From Tetracladium setigerum (Eukaryota; Ascomycota; Leotiomycetes; Helotiales), in the NCBI GenBank assembly GCA_031472005.1, contig PZJY01000010.1, forward strand, positions 2,232,001 to 2,296,000: DNA of 64,000 nucleotides, given 5' to 3'. The notes below the pieces were generated by a model. That model worked only from the letters and a program-made list of their open reading frames with translations, made no database searches and had not been told where the DNA came from. Positions 57,742 through 64,000 of this stretch are shown here, one piece after another (position 1 is the first letter of the stretch; each line of letters opens with the position of its first letter). The translations under genes and the position numbers were made by a program.

Positions 57742-59223
57742 ATGCCAGACCCAGTGGGATTCATACCGCCTCCACCTGGGGTAATACCCAACCTGAAGCA
57801 TCCGCACGATGCCTTTCATACTGCAAGTTTGGGCTTGAACATAATTTGTATCATTATTGTCAACCCTATCCTCCTGCTTCGGCTCTACACGCGAGTCTTC
57901 ATCCAGCAAACTACAAACAGAGAAGATTGGGCCTGCCTTGTATCATGGATCACTTTCAATCCGTACATCGTTTCGAACCTCGTCATGGCCCAATTTGGCG
58001 GCGGTTACCATCTCTGGGAGGTCACCGAGCCTGATTATAAGCGCTTTATGGCTGTGCGCTTGTCCCTTTCACAGTTTCTACTTCTTGTTTACTGACATAT
58101 ACAAGGCTGAATACGCGGGCGCCATTACCTACACGATTATGATATGTGCCATCAAAGTCACCCTTCTTCTCATATTTACCCGCGTTTTCAAGCCTTATCC
58201 TATAGTCGTCATCTTGACTTATATTCTCATTGGTCTCATCACCGCATTCTATGTTCCAATGCTGTTCATCAAGATCACGATGTGCAAGCCCATAGCTGGA
58301 TTTTGGGATGCAAGTCTCAAGGCAAAATGTATCAATGAGAGCAAATTGTTCATGGCGGATACAGTCACAAGTGTTGTGAGTGACACGGCTGTACTGGCAC
58401 TGCCGCTTCCAGTAGTATGGAAGTTGAAGCTACCTCTGAAGAAAAAGATCAAGATTTTGTGTTTGTTGGGAGCAGGTGCAGTGGCAGCGTCTACGACTGT
58501 TGTGAGGTTGGTCTTGATCGTGGAAGAGAAGCACCCCGGTGACCTAACATTTAATGTGCTGAGACTCAGTACGCTTGCGTCAGTTTACCCTTTACTTCTC
58601 TACTTCATCAGATTCCATTAATATGCTCAAGTCGGGTTGAGACAGAGCACTGACTATAAGAATTACAGGTCGTTCGAGGCATCCATCGGCTTGATCTGCG
58701 CTTCTTTGCCCGCAGTGAACACGCTGTTTGCTACTATCAAATCTCGAAGGGCAAGGGCTGCGGGTGCGAACAGAGTACTCATGCAATCACCACCAACAAG
58801 ACCGTCAAGACGGGGTGGAATGCTGTCCAGTCCATTCAAAAAGAAGGCAAAAAATTCCGGCACCTCAGTGTCGCATGGCAGTAACCTGGACTGGAGTCAC
58901 ACAGGCCTTGTTTACAATGAACGGAGGCCAACTGATGTGGAATCGGGACTGAGGAAGTCTGCCGTGGCAAATGAGATTGAACTCAAGGCTGAAACAGGCG
59001 CTGAAGGGGGAGAAAGCAACAAAACGGGGAATATTTCGAAGACGAATGGAGAAACTTGGGGGAGATGTATGGAAGTTCAGAAACGGCAAGGGATGAACCA
59101 TTCCCTTTGCTACCACAGGTGGAAGGTTCAAGCAACTTTACAATACGGCAGGAACTTCGAGAAATTGCTGAGTCCAGGGGTGCCATTCGAGTTGAGACAC
59201 GGAAAACTATAGAAAAAAAGTAG
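57742..59223 (+). CDS. Fungal rhodopsin-domain integral membrane protein
   Basis: Seven-helix-type membrane protein of the large fungal PF20684-like group, found at the plasma membrane; role unknown. Exon 1 is 57742-58578 and exon 2 begins 58669 after a 90-nt intron. Seen: LGLNIICIIIVNPILLLRLYTR, NREDWACLVSWI, VTLLLIFTRVFKPY, CKPIAGFWDASLKAKC, ADTVTSVVSDTAVLALPLPV, VWKLKLPLKKKIKILCLLG and ASIGLICASLPAVNTLF, followed by a basic cytosolic tail. One surplus base near 58065 and one missing G in the G5 run at 59058-59062 break the frame as given. Correcting both yields 463 aa ending at 59223 with a Ser/Glu-rich tail. The uncorrected frame ends at 59212. Confidence 0.8.
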
Positions 59224-59782
59224 GATAATTTGTCTACTCGCAATTCATGAAAACAAGTCAACAATGAGACTCCAAGATCTTTAGTTGAGAAGGACGAATT
59301 TCTCATTATGGGCAGAAAGACTTCATTAGAGCTTAACAACAAGGAATTTTCTGCGTTTTGCTAGCAATCACCCAATTTTATTAGGACTTGCCAATCAAGA
59401 TGTTTGAAATTATCATCAAGCCCGGGATGCTTTCAAAGATGTTTTGGTGTTTAAGCTTCGACGCTAAATTTAACGCCAAGACGTCCTCCAGCTTTTTGAC
59501 GGCCTCCAATCAATCCCCAATTACAACCACCAGCACCACTGCTTCACAACATTTCCAGGAAGTCTTGATGGACTTAAAACATCACTCAGCTTTCAATCCA
59601 CTCTGTATTTCTTCTCACATTGCAGTAAAAGACAAACAACAATGTTTCCGCCTGAGAAGGGATTGTGACCTGTTTGTACAACCTGAAAATTTCGATAAGC
59701 GCTTCTGAGGGAGAACATTGACAGGCAACAAAGCAAGAGTAATGGCACCCTTGAGCGCCAGCTCATCGCCATTTGTCTAGAG
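59224..59782. other. Gap before the JmjC gene, may hide a 5' exon
   Basis: The JmjC frame stays open upstream of 59783 to about 59707 (RENIDRQQSKSNGTLERQL), without an ATG, so the true start probably lies here in another exon or across a frame break. Confidence 0.4.
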
Positions 59783-61201
59783 GTGTTTTGTGCCTACGCG
59801 GAGAGATTTGATGACTCAAATAAGGATGGTGATGCTGCCGATCCTGGGCCTTATCAGCCTGCAACCCATCTCCTTCGGCATCTGAGCAAGAGCATCAGAA
59901 CCCAAGTTGGGGACTTTCATCTCATCGTCAAGAGACTGGATGATTTGATTACTCTTGGGAGTGAGAAGCTCTACGCCTTTCCATTCAAGGATGTACCGGA
60001 GTTTTGGAAAAATTTGTTTCGCGCAGTCAGTTTACTTAAGTTTTCTGTCATTGCTTTGAGGGGTGTATGGGGTCGATTGGAGGAGGTTGAACTTGAATTT
60101 CGATTAGATGGAGATCAGTTGGGTGAGATGGTGAGGACGATTGATATGGCTTTGATCATGGTGGGCAAGCCAAAGTTGGATGGGCCCGTGGGAATAGCGA
60201 TCGATGAGGTGTTGGACATTCTTCAGAATATACACGAGTCTCTGGAGCCCTCTAACACAGAAGAGCCGGCTGCGAAACGTCGAAAAACTAACGAAAATTG
60301 GAAAGACCAGAGCGAAAAGGTCGCTCAAAATAGCGTCTTTATTCCGCCAGTCTCATCACAAATTTCAAAACTGGCCAGGCCAGACATCTTCTCTTTTCAG
60401 CATCTCATACATAACCCAATTAATGAGGATCTTGGAGCAGAACCTGTTATCATCACTGGAATTCTGGATTACTGGCCAGCACTAAATGAGCGTCCCTGGA
60501 ATAGCCCTTCTTATCTCCTCTCCAAAACCATTGGAGGCCGCAGACTCGTTCCTATCGAGCTTGGAAGAAGTTACGTCGATGATGGCTGGGGCCAAAGGAT
60601 CATCACTTTCCAACGATTCATGGACGAATACATCACCAAGCAGTCTTCCTCCAGGAGCGAAAAGGGATATCTTGCGCAGTACGATCTCTTTGCACAGATT
60701 CCAGCACTCCGGAGCGATATCACAGTTCCACAGTACTGCTACGTGAAACCCCCACCCCCACATCATTCATCACCACTAGCCAAGCAGCATTCTGCTTTCC
60801 CAAAACTGCAGAAACCCTTGTTGAATGCATGGTTTGGACCGGCGGGGACAATCAGTCCGCTTCACACCGATCCTTACCACAATATCCTGGCTCAGGTTGT
60901 TGGCCGGAAGTATGTTCGATTATATGCGCCTCGAGAGAGCAAGAATCTGTATGCAAGGGGTGTTGGAGAGGGAGGGATCGATATGGGAAATACAAGTGCG
61001 ATTGATATTGGTCTTGTGGAAGGCTGGGATGGGGCAGAGGAGGAGAGAATGGAGGCGACGGAAGAATTCCCCCTGTTTCGCAATGCTCGGTATGTTGATG
61101 TGATCCTTGAGGAAGGCCAGTGTCTCTATATTCCGGTTGGATGGTGGCATTATGTTCGAAGCTTGAGTGTGAGTTTCAGTGTGAGCTTTTGGTTCAATTG
61201 A
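59783..61201 (+). CDS. JmjC-domain protein, KDM8/JMJD5-like
   Basis: 472 aa from the first ATG; no intron. The N-terminal 170 residues are helical (HLLRHLSKSIRTQVGDFHL) as in JMJD5 proteins, followed by an AAKRRKTNEN basic patch. The JmjC part starts EPVIITGILDYWPAL and has YCYVKPPPPHH, then the iron site LHTDPYHNILAQVVG (His and Asp) with the distal His in YIPVGWWHYVRSL, and a closing beta strand SVSFWF. This fits a 2-oxoglutarate- and Fe(II)-dependent oxygenase. JMJD5 relatives hydroxylate arginines or, disputably, act on histones; the substrate here is unknown. The 5' end is probably incomplete, since coding character extends upstream of the first ATG. Confidence 0.82.
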   Translation: MFCAYAERFDDSNKDGDAADPGPYQPATHLLRHLSKSIRTQVGDFHLIVKRLDDLITLGSEKLYAFPFKDVPEFWKNLFRAVSLLKFSVIALRGVWGRLEEVELEFRLDGDQLGEMVRTIDMALIMVGKPKLDGPVGIAIDEVLDILQNIHESLEPSNTEEPAAKRRKTNENWKDQSEKVAQNSVFIPPVSSQISKLARPDIFSFQHLIHNPINEDLGAEPVIITGILDYWPALNERPWNSPSYLLSKTIGGRRLVPIELGRSYVDDGWGQRIITFQRFMDEYITKQSSSRSEKGYLAQYDLFAQIPALRSDITVPQYCYVKPPPPHHSSPLAKQHSAFPKLQKPLLNAWFGPAGTISPLHTDPYHNILAQVVGRKYVRLYAPRESKNLYARGVGEGGIDMGNTSAIDIGLVEGWDGAEEERMEATEEFPLFRNARYVDVILEEGQCLYIPVGWWHYVRSLSVSFSVSFWFN

Positions 61202-61875
61202 CGGGGGTCAGTTGGAGAGATCAATTGTGATTGTGTACCATGTGAGGTTCTCTTATCTTCGACTGGAGAGAAAGAGAAAGCCTAGATGGATTTGTTTTAT
61301 TTCTTGGATTTGAAGTTCGTAACTTCATCGCATAGGGAGGCAGTAGCCGTCGTCGATTTACATTCCAATCAATCCACGCTAGCACAGACACCTCACTCGA
61401 CATCACATACGCACACGATACCTAGCTTTGCCAATATTATACCACCATGGGTTTAACCCCCTGACCGTATATTCAACATGGGGGTCTGTATGGTTCAGCT
61501 GAACCTTTGCGCTACTCTACTCTTCCCTAATCCGGCTAGCACGAATGCCTTCAGGCTAACCTCCACACACCCCAACCGCGCAACGTCCAACGACCAACAT
61601 CCAGCCAGATCGCGGCCACGACCTCCTTCAGATCCCGATATCTCTGTCGTCTGATGATGCGCAATCCGAAGTAAGACGATCGATTCTCGAAACGGTGCCG
61701 CATCCCTACTTGCTGTTGCTAGGCAATCCCCCCGGTGCTAATTGGACCCGCCGCTGTTGTTGTTGCTGCAGACACGCGCCCCGCCGCGTGGGGAAAAGAA
61801 AAAGAGTTCGGATTAGGAGATACTTTGACCAGAAGTAGCGACGAGGAAGTTGCTTACCGTCAGCCCGTGATCAAG
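61202..61875. other. Gap before the Zn2Cys6 gene
   Basis: No gene is supported. In-frame ATGs upstream of 61876 (from 61735) exist but give unconserved sequence. Confidence 0.4.
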
Positions 61876-64000
61876 ATGGTTTACTGTGGGAAGCCATCCA
61901 AGGGATGCCTGGCATGTCGGTCGAGGAAGACTCGGGTACGTCTTGGTTGCTGCTACTTTACTGTACTTCCTTGAGATGCTGCGATATCAGAATGGCACTC
62001 AGCCGCCGTTAAACCAGTCTGCTCATTTACTGGGTACCGACATGCCTTCAACCCGTCGCCACAACCCTAATTTCACCTCTCTAACGTGTCTCAGTGTGAC
62101 CGCGCGACGCCGTCATGCAGCCAGTGCGTACGGGCCAAACGTGACTGTCCAGGATATCGAAATCAATTGGATCTTATGTTCCGTAACGAGGTACGTTGAA
62201 CTCCACTCCCAGTAGTCATGTTGGGAGGGGCATGTTGCCTGGAGCATCTGCGAGTCATCACAAATTCCTTGTTTGGCACACCTGCCGAGATGGGACAGTC
62301 CGAAATCTCGCCGGTCTTCTCTCCGTTGTACCTATGTTGAAGACAAAGAGTTCAAGAGTTGCTTACTTCTGCATGTGTACAAATAGAGCCAAGCGGTCAT
62401 TGGGAAAGTCACTTCGCAGAAGAGTCGAAAGCAGAAGTCAACGACCGCGACAAGAAAAAGCAGCTCACCAAAACCATCCCCAGCATCCTCCGCATTGGAG
62501 GTGAAGACTTCGAGTTTGCAGGAGAGAGCGTACGAATTCTTCCTACCCTTGCTTACCCAAAATTATGTACCCAACTCCTTGTCACCCACACTTGAAGATA
62601 GGGCTCTTGGCTTCTACAAGAACAGAGAGGCCATCTGGTTGCGCAATTTTGATTTGGTAGAGACCATTTGCAATCAAAGCAACACCGATGAATATCTCCT
62701 GGCTAGTTTAAGTGCCGTTGGACTAGCAAGTTATGCTGCTTCGATTCGGTCCCCAAAGCTCATGAACAGAGCTCGAAAGGATTACGGAAAGGCATTACAG
62801 TTGACGAATGCTGCCCTTCGATCACCAACAGAATTCACGAAAGACAGCACTCTTTTTGCTGTCGTCTCACTGGGTATCTTCGAAGCCGTCGCAGGCAATG
62901 GTGAGGACTCATTGGCAGCATGGGCTAAACATCTTGCCGGCGCTGTGGAGTTGGTGAAACTTCGAGGGCCGGCGCAATTCATGACGGAAGCTGGGCAGCG
63001 AATGTTCTTCCAAATTTGCTCGAACTTGATGGTGGATTGCGTTCAGTACGGAAAGACTTTACCACCGTATCTCTTAGCACTGCGAGCTGGTGCCATCCCG
63101 TACGTGGATACTCGGGAGCCTGCGTGGAGGATTTCGGAAGTAATCATCAAGTTCACCTACGTCCGCGCCCATGTCTTACAGAAAACCGCAAGTCCGCGGG
63201 AGATTGTAAAGCAAGCAGAAGATATAGCTGCCCAATTGGTTGAAATCGCCGAGCAGATGCCCCCTATCTGGATACCCAAAATATATCACAGCGACGAGAA
63301 TCCCAACGCAATCTGGAATGGAAAATATCATGTCTACCATGACTTCTGGATGGCACAAATGCATAATACCATGCGAGCATTCCATATTCATGCACATCAA
63401 ATCATACGCGAGCAACTTGTGTCTCTTAATGCCGATTTCACGCCTGTCTTTTCAGAGGAAGAAGCCTCAAAGTTGAGAGCAAGGTCCCTCAAGGTAATGT
63501 ACGAAATGCAAGACCAAATAATGTGTAGTATTCCGCAATACGCACCCTGGGGCATTCCTTCCTTTCCATCCAAACTACCATTGGAGCCATGGAACGCGTA
63601 CCACGTTCTCTGGCCCCTTTTCCTCGCTGGAAACATGGACATAACTACTCCTGCGCTGCAACAATGGGTTCTGGATCGGCTCCGAGTTATTGCCAAGGAG
63701 GGAGGGATAGAACATGCAAATGTTCTCGCAGATTCGATCATTACAAGGCAGAAGGAGATGATCTGGGAGGGTCCGGATGAAAGACAGTACTCCCAGCCAT
63801 TGAAGATGTCTCCATTTGATTGGAATCTGGATGGGTGGGCGATCGCACATGGGGTTATCCTTTCGGCGCAGATCAACAAGCCCACCATTGCAGCAAAAAG
63901 CCCTCCCAAGTTATTACCAGGTACTTTTACGGGCGCACCGCCTCCGGGATGGACTGGTAAGGCTCAGCTTCCTAACCTGTCTTTCCATCTCAATCCTTTT
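61876..64000 (+). CDS. Zn2Cys6 transcription factor, partial (runs off the window)
   Basis: Exons 61876-61935, 62095-62190 and 62387 to at least 63956. The binuclear cluster is assembled across intron 1: GCLACRSRKTR plus CDRATPSCSQCVRAKRDCPGY, with the spacing C-x2-C-x6-C-x6-C-x2-C-x6-C. A basic Ser/Lys-rich linker follows, then a long helical fungal-specific regulatory domain (DEYLLASLSAVGLASYA, VVSLGIFEAVAG, WAKHLAGAVELVKLRGP, HNTMRAFHIHAHQIIREQL). A donor-like GTAAGG at 63957 suggests a further intron, and the C-terminus is outside the window. The genes it controls cannot be told from the sequence; no biosynthetic cluster is visible to its left. Confidence 0.88.

Noticed and set aside
61876..64000. 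Zn2Cys6 gene taken as the regulator of a secondary-metabolite cluster
   Set aside because: No backbone or tailoring enzymes are visible to its left, and the window ends to its right.

Overview
The window is nuclear DNA from a filamentous ascomycete (Pezizomycotina). Genes carry short GT-AG introns of about 45-190 nt with CTAAC/CTAAT-like branch points. The gene content is typical of moulds: HET-domain, 2EXR, NB-ARC and PNP proteins, an FlbE-like developmental regulator, a SUN-family cell-wall protein, a fungal 'rhodopsin-domain' membrane protein and a Zn2Cys6 regulator. A Leotiomycete is my guess; the sequence alone does not prove it. There are no rRNA, tRNA, CRISPR or prokaryotic signals.

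Layout. 1-8.5 kb is an accessory block: an LTR-like scrap, an intact gene that joins a NACHT-type STAND NTPase to a Vps4-type AAA ATPase, and a converging NB-ARC plus PNP_UDP pair carrying several reading-frame breaks. The block is bracketed by two inverted, 26/30-identical, transposon-end-like 30-mers. 8.5-15.5 kb holds ALG1 (ER N-glycan assembly), a divergently transcribed His-rich CDF zinc transporter of the Msc2/ZnT5-7 type, and a 592-aa protein with a duplicated domain. 16.5-27.5 kb is accessory or secretory: a HET protein, two 2EXR proteins (one disrupted), a secreted GH1 beta-glucosidase and a secreted M43-type metalloprotease. 28.6-33.3 kb is conserved core: FlbE-like protein, DPH5, SNU23 (divergent from DPH5) and a hemerythrin-HHE protein. 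33.7-43.5 kb is a run of four minus-strand genes for unrecognised basic/acidic proteins, three of them with coiled coils. Two share a zinc-finger-like region, and two others share a W...EQMVxDG module. 43.8-64 kb holds PPM1/LCMT1, a SUN protein, an unknown multi-spanning membrane protein, two unknown proteins (one with Asp/Tyr-rich repeats), a rhodopsin-domain membrane protein, a JmjC protein of KDM8/JMJD5 type, and a Zn2Cys6 regulator that runs off the end.

Sequence quality matters here. At least fifteen apparent single-base frameshifts, most of them in homopolymer runs, interrupt otherwise convincing genes. They include six in ALG1, which is essential in yeast, and correcting them makes the spliced lengths exact multiples of three. 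I read most as sequence errors rather than gene death. The exceptions are the two genes that also carry in-frame stops (PNP and the second 2EXR gene), which may be true pseudogenes.

The best candidate for an undescribed system is the NACHT-Vps4 fusion at 1151-3825, which keeps both ATPase sites intact next to a decayed NLR-like locus.
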